DNA of 21,882 nt from Chloroflexota bacterium (GTDB taxonomy: Bacteria > Chloroflexota > Dehalococcoidia > GIF9 > UBA5620): assembly GCA_026389735.1 (NCBI GenBank), contig JAPLHH010000019.1:1-21882 (forward strand), given 5' to 3'. Under the pieces are notes generated by a model. It saw only the letters and a program-made list of their open reading frames with translations. It was not told the DNA's origin and made no database searches. The stretch's first letter is position 1; each line of letters opens with the position of its first letter. A program made the position numbers and the translations under genes. Shown piece by piece: positions 15,527-21,882 of this stretch.

Positions 15527-15821
15527 ACAAAAACATGCGCCTAGATTACGCAAAAGCGGCTGGTTTGCCTTCATCATGTGATAAGTTAATCACTAAGCCT
15601 AACTTGTAGTCTAAGGGTGGAAAACACTACAATCAGAAAAGAGCACAACCGGAACCTGAGTCAAGCTTGACATTACTAACTCAACTGCTTAAAGTATCCG
15701 TTAACAAGTTGTGCCAATTCTGCTGACGACGCACACTCTTACTTGCTCAGCAGTGAACTGTTTGTGTATCTGCTTCATACATCCCTCCTTTCCTGGAGGA
15801 ATGCGACACTGGAGTTCACTT
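15527..15821. other. Divergent intergenic region between dcd and the thiolase-like gene
   Basis: No gene is supported. A second, weaker plus-strand promoter candidate is present: TTGACA (15667-15672) and TAAAGT (15690-15695) 17 bases apart. A small hairpin CCTCC/GGAGG (15784-15799) with a 6-base loop lies upstream of the main promoter. Confidence 0.5.
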
Positions 15822-15850
15822 TTGAAAAAGTTTTAAGATTAACCTATATA
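15822..15850 (+). promoter_or_regulatory. Promoter of the thiolase-like/DUF35-SCP2 operon
   Basis: TTGAAA (15822-15827, 5 of 6), a 17-base spacer and TATATA (15845-15850, 4 of 6). Transcription near 15857 gives a leader of about 48 bases to the ATG at 15905 and argues against the longer upstream frame. Confidence 0.55.
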
Positions 15851-15904
15851 GCTACTAAAGAGGTTAGGTATCTCAAGGTAAAAACCAAAGGAGGTAAAGA
15901 ACAT

Positions 15905-17101
15905 ATGGCAAAAAAAGTTGGGATTGTAGGTGCAGCGGTAACACCTTTTAGAGGCAAATGGTATCAGAAGACCTATTACGAACTGGCCCAGATGGCCACT
16001 AGGGAAGCAGTCGCAGATGCAGCTATTTCTATCAAGGATGTAGATGCTGTTTTTTATGGTATATACAACGATATCTTCGAAAGAACTTGTATCCCAGAGC
16101 ATCCCCTGCAAGGGATTATAGGAATGCAAAATAAGTTTGGCATACGCATAAGTAATGGCGGAGCGACAGGTGCCTATACCATATCAGCAGCCCATGCTTA
16201 TTTGGCCGGAGAAAGGTTCAAAACCGCTCTGGTCTTAGGCGTGGAAAAGGCTACCGATTGCTTTGATTTTACATCCATGTCAGCAACACCGGAAGTCATC
16301 AAGACTATCGCTTGGTCAGGTGACAGTTTCTTTGAGCAGAAGATAGGCTGGAGCGCTTCAGACAGCTACGCCGAAGTAGTCCTGGGCTATATGGATGAAT
16401 ATCCGGGCACTCTGAAACCAGAGGTTACTGCTCAGATATCCGCCTTGCTCAGCCAACAAGTGAGAACTAATCCCTATGCCCAAAGACAATTCGACCAGGT
16501 AACTCCTGAAGAGGTAATGAACTCGAGGTATATAGTTTACCCCTTTAAAGAGCTGGAGATATGCGTCTATAGCGAAGGTGCTGCGGCTCTAATCCTGGCT
16601 GAAGAGGAGACAGCGAAGGCCATAGCCAAGAATAGCGGAAAACCAATAATTTGGATCACAGGCGTAGGAGAAGCCAATGAGCATTCCTTTGCTGGCAAAA
16701 ATCAGAAGAATATGTCTCACATTGTCTCCGATTACCTCGGCGCTCACCGCGCTTACGAAATGGCCGGCATAAAAGACCCCGTAAAGGCTATACAGATGGT
16801 CGAACTTCATGATGCCTTCATTCATCAGCTTGAAATCACTATGGCGGAGTTCGGCTTGGTACCCTACCAGACAGTTGACTCCCTTATCGAAGATGGCCTT
16901 ATTTTGCCGGGTGGTAAGTATCTGGTCAACCCATGCGGCGGCTTGACTTACTGTGGGCATGCTGTTGGAGCTAGCAACATAATGTCAGCCTGGTCAGCCA
17001 GAAACGAGCTAATCAAGAGAAATCTCAAAACAGCTCTGATGCATGGCACCGGAAGTACTGTCGCCCAATATACAGTTTGCGCAATACTGGAGCATGAATA
17101 A
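15905..17101 (+). CDS. Thiolase-fold protein (SCP2-thiolase type) apparently lacking the nucleophilic cysteine
   Basis: The 398-residue protein has the thiolase fold of the archaeal/SCP2-thiolase branch. Conserved blocks are KVGIVGAAVTPF at the N-terminus, the nucleophile elbow region RISNGGATGAYTISAA (81-96), VELHDAF with His302, and NPCGGLTYCGHAVGAS with His352. In canonical thiolases the elbow reads N-x-C-A-S-G; here it reads N84-G85-G86-A87-T88-G89, so glycine replaces the cysteine. The usual C-terminal cysteine is also absent (HGTGSTVAQYT). Ordinary Claisen or thiolysis chemistry is therefore unlikely. Cys-less thiolase-fold proteins working with DUF35 partners include steroid side-chain aldolases (Ltp2), so retro-aldol cleavage of a CoA thioester is a possibility. 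The ATG follows AAAGGAGGT; the frame is open upstream to 15743 but without a start signal. It forms an operon with the next gene, 16 bases away. Confidence 0.85.
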   Translation: MAKKVGIVGAAVTPFRGKWYQKTYYELAQMATREAVADAAISIKDVDAVFYGIYNDIFERTCIPEHPLQGIIGMQNKFGIRISNGGATGAYTISAAHAYLAGERFKTALVLGVEKATDCFDFTSMSATPEVIKTIAWSGDSFFEQKIGWSASDSYAEVVLGYMDEYPGTLKPEVTAQISALLSQQVRTNPYAQRQFDQVTPEEVMNSRYIVYPFKELEICVYSEGAAALILAEEETAKAIAKNSGKPIIWITGVGEANEHSFAGKNQKNMSHIVSDYLGAHRAYEMAGIKDPVKAIQMVELHDAFIHQLEITMAEFGLVPYQTVDSLIEDGLILPGGKYLVNPCGGLTYCGHAVGASNIMSAWSARNELIKRNLKTALMHGTGSTVAQYTVCAILEHE

Positions 17102-17117
17102 CTAAGGAGGTTCAGCA

Positions 17118-18125
17118 ATGTCGGAAAAGAGACGTAAGATTATACCGGACGAGTTCATACCAGAAGTAAGAAGCAGAGTAATTACTATTGATAATCAAGA
17201 CTACCTGTTACAGAACGATGCTATGTTTACCTTCTATGAGCGAAGCATAGGTGAGCTTTCACCCTTCTTCCTCGCTATTAAAAACGAAAGGAAGATTCTC
17301 GGCTGTAAATGTTCCAAGTGTGGCATAGTCAGGGTACCCCCTATGGTGACCCACTGCCCTGACTGCGAGTTCGCACCCACCAAGCTGGTAGAAGTCGGCC
17401 AAGTAGGCAGGATGAACACAACCCCACCCATTACCTACTTCGCCACTTCACTGTTTCTGGACAAAGCCCCCTTCGGCAGGGGACGTGTAATACTAAAGGG
17501 CGCCGATACAGCCTTAAGTGTCATGCTTTACACCACAACAGGCATACTAGTGCCTGGATTAATCACAAAAGGCACAGAGGTCAAGGTGATTTTCAGAGAC
17601 GAGCGCGAAGGGCAAATATCAGATATCTACTGTGTGCCGACTTCAGAACTAACTCCACAGCAAGTTGCCAAGAAAGGGCTCCAGGAGTCTGAATTAAACT
17701 GGGAAGCACCAAAAGAACCTCAATTCTCTAAGCCAACCGACAAAGACATGGCTAACTACAGACAGTGTCTTAAGGAGATGCAGGCTCTGGCCGTTAAGAT
17801 GAGCCAATCAAAACGCGCTCGCAAGGCTATCGAAGGCTGGAAGCGGAATATCGCTGTGAAGACAAAAGCCGGTGAGTTTGCTATGTATATCAATAACGGC
17901 GATTTCAGGATTGAAGACAAAAAACTAGCGTCTCCTGACTTCGTCATGGCATGTGAAGACCCTAGGACTCTCCTTGACGGGCTGATGTATAAGGGCGCCA
18001 TTACCGACTCCGTCATAATGAAAAGGCTATGGATAAGCAAGAACCTGGAGTTCAACACTATCTTTAAACTCGACAGATTGGCTCGATTCTTAGTAATGGA
18101 GCAAAAGGAGAAGGCAGCAAAGTAA
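17118..18125 (+). CDS. DUF35 (zinc ribbon/OB-fold) protein with a C-terminal SCP2 sterol-carrier-like domain
   Basis: This 335-residue protein joins three parts. A helical N-terminus (about 1-55) precedes the rubredoxin-like zinc ribbon with CSKC (65-68) and CPDC (80-83). An OB-fold follows (about 88-175, VEVGQVGRMNTT to GQISDIY), which in this family binds acyl-CoA beside a thiolase active site. A linker (about 176-245) leads to a region of about 80 residues, VKTKAGEFAMYINNGDFRIE then PDFVMACEDPRTLLDGL and ending KLDRLARFLVME, that fits the SCP2 lipid-binding fold. DUF35 proteins are non-catalytic partners that hold CoA substrates for thiolases. The SCP2 part suggests a large hydrophobic acyl group. 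A strong AAGGAGG precedes the ATG. SCP2 assignment is by pattern recall and is less certain than DUF35. Confidence 0.85.
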   Translation: MSEKRRKIIPDEFIPEVRSRVITIDNQDYLLQNDAMFTFYERSIGELSPFFLAIKNERKILGCKCSKCGIVRVPPMVTHCPDCEFAPTKLVEVGQVGRMNTTPPITYFATSLFLDKAPFGRGRVILKGADTALSVMLYTTTGILVPGLITKGTEVKVIFRDEREGQISDIYCVPTSELTPQQVAKKGLQESELNWEAPKEPQFSKPTDKDMANYRQCLKEMQALAVKMSQSKRARKAIEGWKRNIAVKTKAGEFAMYINNGDFRIEDKKLASPDFVMACEDPRTLLDGLMYKGAITDSVIMKRLWISKNLEFNTIFKLDRLARFLVMEQKEKAAK

Positions 18126-18398
18126 TTCAAGTGCGCTACACTATTAAAGGATTAATAGGCTTTGAAACCTCTAATCGGAGCAAAATAGGGTAACTCTCAA
18201 CCTTAGACACAAGAAGGGGAAGGAGATTTTCTACAAACTTATTGTCAAAGCAGGTATCTTCTACACGAATTATCGTGAGAAGATATTGCGAGAGCTAGTT
18301 ACTGATTATAAGACGCTATCTAAAACGTGCTCTCCCTAGCCCCTACCTTATTTCACCAGTAGAGACTACATCCAAGCTGTAAAACGCTCAAGTACTCC
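18126..18398. other. Convergent intergenic region with a hairpin
   Basis: No gene supported. A stem of 8 plus 5 base pairs with one bulged A and a 4-base loop spans 18255-18285 (TATCTTCT-A-CACGA and TCGTG-AGAAGATA). It is not followed by a T-run, so it is not an obvious terminator for either convergent gene. Confidence 0.45.
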
Positions 18399-19037
18399 CT
18401 ATTTGAATTCTAGGGTATGCGCTATTTCTGAAAACTTGGCTTCATCGTACTTTGCCAGCAGCCCTACAGTAGCCACCGTAACGATGATCCACTTGTTGTC
18501 CTTCATTGCTCCAAGAACAAAGGCATCAATTGCCATTGGAGCTATCGGATGTTTGAACTTGCCTGTACCCTGGGTGGCTTTAGTACCATCTGACAGAGTT
18601 GTCTCACTCTGAGACTTAATATTAACGTCTGAGCCGCCAGTTCCTTCAACCGCTGCAGTAAGCGCATCAACAAGAGTAGCACCCTCGGAAACACTAACAA
18701 GCAATACCGGAACCTGGGCTGGCGCTTGAGCGACGAATAAGATCCCTGGCCCTGAAATTGCAGTTGCCTCTTTCCAATCCTTGGGATACTTCACAGAGAA
18801 ACCAAATTCAGCATTGGTGTATTCGGCAGCCTCGAACGAGAGAGCCGACGGCTTCTCTGTCTCAGCTTGTTGTTCGGGTGGAGCCGACGGCCCCTCTGTC
18901 TCAGCTTGTTGTCCGGGTGAAGCCGGCGGCTTCTCTGTCTCAGTCGGTTTCTGGCACGTACATGCCGGCAGGGTCAGACCCAGAACAAGCAAAATGGCGA
19001 TAAACAGCACCGCGAATTTCCATTTTTTGTCAAACAT
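18399..19037 (-). CDS. Secreted lipoprotein with a PsbP/DUF1795-like domain
   Basis: The protein (212 residues from the ATG) begins with a basic stretch and a hydrophobic helix, FAVLFIAILLVLGLTLPAC, ending in a lipobox LPAC with Cys26 as the lipidated residue. A proline/glutamate-rich linker with 13-residue repeats follows (about 30-66). The folded part starts YTNAEFGFSVKYPKDW, the opening of PsbP-like or DUF1795-type domains, and runs to the end. It should be anchored on the outer face of the membrane; its ligand is unknown. The ATG at 19037 has GGAGG six bases upstream; an adjacent in-frame GTG at 19040 is too close to it. A consensus promoter lies at 19074-19103. It is transcribed divergently from the HMG-CoA-synthase-like gene. 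Confidence 0.85.
   Translation of the reverse strand: MFDKKWKFAVLFIAILLVLGLTLPACTCQKPTETEKPPASPGQQAETEGPSAPPEQQAETEKPSALSFEAAEYTNAEFGFSVKYPKDWKEATAISGPGILFVAQAPAQVPVLLVSVSEGATLVDALTAAVEGTGGSDVNIKSQSETTLSDGTKATQGTGKFKHPIAPMAIDAFVLGAMKDNKWIIVTVATVGLLAKYDEAKFSEIAHTLEFK
18842..18952 (-). repeat. 39-base tandem repeat in the lipoprotein linker
   Basis: Copies begin at 18842, 18881 and 18920 at an exact 39-base period, the third partial. Each encodes a 13-residue unit of the form Q-Q-A-E-T-E-x-P-S/P-A. Its length likely varies by slippage. Confidence 0.85.
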
Positions 19038-19073
19038 CACACGCCTCCTTTAAAACATTAGTCGTGACATATC

Positions 19074-19103
19074 TTTATACATTCATTGCACGGCCGTTGT
19101 CAA
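19074..19103 (-). promoter_or_regulatory. Promoter of the lipoprotein gene
   Basis: On the minus strand: a perfect TTGACA (complement of 19098-19103), an 18-base spacer, then TATAAA (complement of 19074-19079, 5 of 6). The leader would be about 30 bases. Confidence 0.7.
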
Positions 19104-19139
19104 GACCCCATGTTAACTTTTCGCGGAACTTGAACCATG

Positions 19140-19148
19140 TGTTATAAT
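19140..19148 (+). promoter_or_regulatory. Extended -10 promoter of the HMG-CoA-synthase-like operon
   Basis: TGTTATAAT is an ideal extended -10 element; the -35 position (about 19120-19125, TTCGCG) matches poorly. The leader to the ATG at 19286 would be about 130 bases. Confidence 0.6.
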
Positions 19149-19285
19149 ACGTGAAGCCTCTGGCTGGGCCGGATTTATAAACTTAAAAAGATTGCCTTTT
19201 ATCCCAAATCGGTTTGCACAGCCTATCACAGAAAGACAGGCACGAGTCAAGATTCACCTAAGACAAGATATAAGGAGGCTTTTTG

Positions 19286-20713
19286 ATGTCAGGAATCATC
19301 TCTTACGGGGCTTATGTGCCACTGTGGCGACTGAGTCGAGATGCTATAGGTGCTGCCTGGGGCAGGCCGTCTTTGGGCGGCGAGCGAAGCGTAGCCAACA
19401 ACGACGAGGATACAGTTACCATGGCAGTGGAGGCAGTGCTCGACTGTCTGGCCGGGACCGACCGCGATAACATTGATGGCTTATACTTCGCTTCAACTAC
19501 AGCGCCTTTCCGGGAGAAACAATGCGCCGCCTTGGTGGCAGCTGCCGCCGACTTGAAACCAGATATAATCACCGCCGATTTTGGTAATAGTCTACGAGCC
19601 GGAACCACCGCCCTCAGAGCAGCATTAGATGCAGTCAACAGTGGCTCGGCGCAAAACATAATCGTTGTTGCCGCTGACTGTCGCCTGGGTTACCCTCGTT
19701 CAGACTATGAGCAAAACTTCGGCGACGCCGCCGCAGCTCTATTGGTAAGCAAAAACGGAAAACCAATCGCTAATGTAAAAGGCAACTACACGATATCCAA
19801 CGATATGTACGATGTTTGGAGGTTGGATAAGGATACCTTCGTGCAATCCTGGGAAGAACGCTTCATAATCGAGCATGGCTATATTGAAAACATGTCTAAA
19901 GCAATCACCGGTTTAATGAAAAAACAGAATCTCTCGGCCGGGGATATAACTAAAGCCGTGTTTTATGCACCTACTGCCCGAACTCAGCAACAGCTTGCCC
20001 GACAGCTAGGTTTCGACCCAAAGACACAACTTCAGGACTTGCTGAATAGCAACCTGGGAGTATGTGGCTGCGCCCATGCATTGTTGTTGCTGGTGGCAGC
20101 TCTAGAGGCTGCCAAGGAAGGTGACAAATTCCTCGTTGCCAGTTACGGAGACGGCAGCGACGCTTTCTTCATCGAGGTCACGGCTCAGGTGGACAAAATC
20201 AAAACCGGTAGGCGCGGAGTGAAAGGCTTTTTGGCTTCAAAACAGGCACTGCCCACCTATGAGCGATACCTCAGTTATCGTGGTATATTAGAACCGCAGC
20301 CCGGAGAACCTTTCCGCCTCTTTCCAGCAGCCTCTGTTAGCTGGCGAGAACGCAACTGGTCTATTCGCTTTCACGGCAGCAAATGTAAGAATTGTGGACT
20401 GATTACATTCCCAATACAGCGGGTGTGTTACCAGTGTCAGGCTAAAGACAATTATGAGGAGGTAAGGCTCTCAGATAAAAGGGGGAAAGTGTTCACCTTC
20501 TCTTTGGACAATCTGGCTGGCAGAAGCGACGACCCCCTAATACCTCAAGTAGTCATCGAATCGGATTTAGAGAATACGAGAATATACTGCGTGATGACAG
20601 ACTGTGACCCTAAGGAGATTAAAATCGACATGCCCGTCGAAATGACTTTTAGAAGGCTCTACGAGGGCGCCGGCATGTATATCTACTTCTGGAAATGTCG
20701 ACCCATAAGATAA
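19286..20713 (+). CDS. HMG-CoA-synthase-like protein fused to a DUF35 zinc ribbon/OB-fold, catalytic residues replaced
   Basis: The first 340 residues follow the archaeal HMG-CoA synthase layout (GIISYGAYVPLWRL, AVEAVLDCL, NSLRAGTTALRAALDAV, FGDAAAALLV, YGDGSDAFF). The last 110 form a DUF35 module with CKNC (367-370) and CYQC (381-384) and an OB-fold ending in YIYFWK. Aligned by eye with HMG-CoA synthase, the A-C-K-A-G-T nucleophile block reads S-L-R-A-G-T (Leu103 for Cys), the F-H-x-P block reads F-Y-A-P (Tyr227 for His), and the glutamate position near 72 lacks Glu. Normal HMG-CoA synthesis is therefore unlikely. The ATG at 19286 follows AAGGAGG by seven bases; an in-frame TTG one codon earlier is less likely. 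It is 12 bases before a thiolase gene, so the two products probably form one complex. Confidence 0.85.
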   Translation: MSGIISYGAYVPLWRLSRDAIGAAWGRPSLGGERSVANNDEDTVTMAVEAVLDCLAGTDRDNIDGLYFASTTAPFREKQCAALVAAAADLKPDIITADFGNSLRAGTTALRAALDAVNSGSAQNIIVVAADCRLGYPRSDYEQNFGDAAAALLVSKNGKPIANVKGNYTISNDMYDVWRLDKDTFVQSWEERFIIEHGYIENMSKAITGLMKKQNLSAGDITKAVFYAPTARTQQQLARQLGFDPKTQLQDLLNSNLGVCGCAHALLLLVAALEAAKEGDKFLVASYGDGSDAFFIEVTAQVDKIKTGRRGVKGFLASKQALPTYERYLSYRGILEPQPGEPFRLFPAASVSWRERNWSIRFHGSKCKNCGLITFPIQRVCYQCQAKDNYEEVRLSDKRGKVFTFSLDNLAGRSDDPLIPQVVIESDLENTRIYCVMTDCDPKEIKIDMPVEMTFRRLYEGAGMYIYFWKCRPIR

Positions 20714-20725
20714 GGAGATAAATAG

Positions 20726-21882
20726 ATGGAGAGTATAAAAGATAAAGTCGCCATAATAGGTATGGGATGCTCCAAGTTCGGGGAGCGCTGGGAATCAGGC
20801 CTTGATGATTTAGCTATAGAGGCTGCCTACGAAGCCTATGAAGATGCCGGCATTGAGCCCAAGGATATCCAGGCTTGCTGGTTTGGAACGGTGACTGCAC
20901 CGATAACCGGCCTGGGAGCTACACATGCCGCCAACGCATTGAAACTGCGCATCCCTATGACCCGCGTGGAAAACTGGTGCATCACTGGGCACGAAGCCTT
21001 AAGGAACGCCTGCTTTGGCGTGGCTTCTGGCATGTACGATATCGTGCTGGCCCTCGGCGTGGAAAAACTCAAGGATACCGGCTTTCCCGGGCTTGGCACT
21101 GGTCGAGGCATGAGCCCGGTATTGGAAGCCCGCCGTACTTCACCAGGCAGCTTTTCCCTCATCGCTACCAGATATTTCTACACTTATGGGCTAAGTCCAG
21201 AGGAAGGCAAGGCAACTATTGGTAAGATTGCAGTTAAGAACCACAACAACGGTAGCATGTGCCCTAAAGCCCATTTTCGCAACAAGATAACCTTAGAGCA
21301 GGTAATGAATGCGCCAATCATCGCCTGGCCTTTGGGACTTTTTGACTGCTGCGGCAACAGTGACGGCTCTGCCGCTGCCATCCTGGTTCCGGCCAGCCAG
21401 GCGAAGAAATTCAGGGCTGACCCGGTTTACGTAAAAGGCTTAGGGCAATCCTTCGACCCCCTGCTGCCGCATGTCCGTCCCCAGTTCGACTGGCTAACCT
21501 GGGATGCTTTACAGAACTCTTCCCGCCAGGCCTATGAGCAAGCCGGGATACGCAACCCCCGTGAAGAGATTAATATCGCTGAGGTTCACGATTGCTTCAC
21601 TATCACTGAGCTTATTATTTACGAGAACTTTGGCTTCAGTGCTCAAGGCAAAGCTAAAGAGGATATAGATGCTGGCTTTTTTGAGCTTTCCGGGGGGTTG
21701 CCAGTAAACACAGACGGCGGTTTGAAATGCTTCGGACATCCAGTAGGCGCTAGCGGCTTGAGGATGACCTACGAAGTCTATAAGCAAATACAGGGAAAGG
21801 CTCAACTGCCGGAGCGGCAACTGAAGGACGTGAAACTGGGTTTGTCACATACTTTCGGCGGCCCGCCGCAGGTAAGCGCCGT
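20726..21882 (+). CDS. Thiolase (acetyl-CoA C-acyltransferase family, DUF35-associated), 3' end outside window
   Basis: At least 385 residues of a thiolase of the archaeal/SCP2 branch are present. It keeps the nucleophilic cysteine, Cys85 in VENWCITGHEAL, as well as VHDCF with His289 and GGLKCFGHPVGASG with His338; the C-terminal glycine loop reads SHTFGGPPQ. It should therefore be able to form the acyl-enzyme needed for Claisen condensation or thiolysis. The ATG is preceded by AAGGAGA. It follows the HMG-CoA-synthase-like/DUF35 gene by 12 bases in an operon, recalling the archaeal complex in which thiolase and HMG-CoA synthase share a DUF35 subunit. The protein is nearly complete; only the final residues are missing. 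Confidence 0.9.
   Translation, partial: MESIKDKVAIIGMGCSKFGERWESGLDDLAIEAAYEAYEDAGIEPKDIQACWFGTVTAPITGLGATHAANALKLRIPMTRVENWCITGHEALRNACFGVASGMYDIVLALGVEKLKDTGFPGLGTGRGMSPVLEARRTSPGSFSLIATRYFYTYGLSPEEGKATIGKIAVKNHNNGSMCPKAHFRNKITLEQVMNAPIIAWPLGLFDCCGNSDGSAAAILVPASQAKKFRADPVYVKGLGQSFDPLLPHVRPQFDWLTWDALQNSSRQAYEQAGIRNPREEINIAEVHDCFTITELIIYENFGFSAQGKAKEDIDAGFFELSGGLPVNTDGGLKCFGHPVGASGLRMTYEVYKQIQGKAQLPERQLKDVKLGLSHTFGGPPQVSA

Noticed and set aside
15497..15742. FMN riboswitch upstream of the rib operon
   Set aside because: No recognisable RFN conserved boxes, and the likely transcription start leaves almost no leader.
15743..15904. 54-codon upstream extension of the thiolase-like gene
   Set aside because: The thiolase homology begins at the ATG at 15905, which has AAAGGAGGT upstream; the extension overlaps the promoter at 15822-15850.
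18842..18952. CRISPR-like regular repeats
   Set aside because: The 39-base period is contiguous, without spacers, and in frame with the lipoprotein linker.

Overview
The window reads as chromosome of an uncultured, probably anaerobic bacterium, most likely Chloroflexota of the Dehalococcoidia type. This is inferred from gene content, not proven. The signs are a mycobacterial-style bifunctional dCTP deaminase/dUTPase, a stand-alone EF-Tu domain-II protein, several thiolase and DUF35 (zinc ribbon/OB-fold) genes, an HMG-CoA-synthase-like protein fused to DUF35, and an interspersed repeat whose spurious translation contains the 'CHSERSEES' peptide. Base composition looks intermediate, with an AT-richer stretch over the restriction-modification gene. 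No tRNA, rRNA, CRISPR array or transposase was seen.

Layout. (1) 1-1181: the 3' part of a cobyrinate a,c-diamide synthase gene, then a 500-base intergenic stretch packed with hairpins and one interspersed repeat. (2) 1182-2783: an acyl-CoA synthetase with its own near-consensus promoter. (3) 2784-8123: an accessory-looking segment with a single-chain Type IIG restriction-modification enzyme, flanked on both sides by the same 18-conserved-base motif, and a convergent gene for a membrane-anchored protein of unknown function. (4) 8124-8940: a long non-coding stretch, then a 43-residue membrane peptide gene with a strong ribosome binding site and a strong terminator. (5) 8971-10938 (minus): a beta-oxidation pair, enoyl-CoA hydratase then 3-hydroxyacyl-CoA dehydrogenase, divergent from the EF-Tu domain-II gene across a palindromic candidate operator. 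(6) 11440-15484 (minus): a compact dcd-ribD-ribE-ribBA-ribH operon. (7) 15905-18125: a thiolase-fold protein that appears to lack the nucleophilic cysteine, followed by a DUF35 protein with a C-terminal SCP2 (sterol-carrier) domain. (8) 18399-19037 (minus): a lipoprotein. (9) 19286-21882: an HMG-CoA-synthase-like/DUF35 fusion that lacks the usual catalytic residues, followed by a thiolase that keeps its cysteine and runs off the window.

How the genes fit together. The acyl-CoA synthetase, hydratase, dehydrogenase and two thiolase/DUF35 cassettes all point to activation and degradation (or remodelling) of acyl-CoA substrates. The SCP2 domain and the cysteine-less thiolase next to a DUF35 partner resemble the layout of steroid side-chain aldolase (Ltp2-type) complexes. 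A hydrophobic CoA thioester cleaved by retro-aldol chemistry is therefore a reasonable hypothesis, and it is the most interesting idea in the window. The riboflavin operon supplies FMN/FAD and is co-transcribed with a dUMP-producing deaminase.
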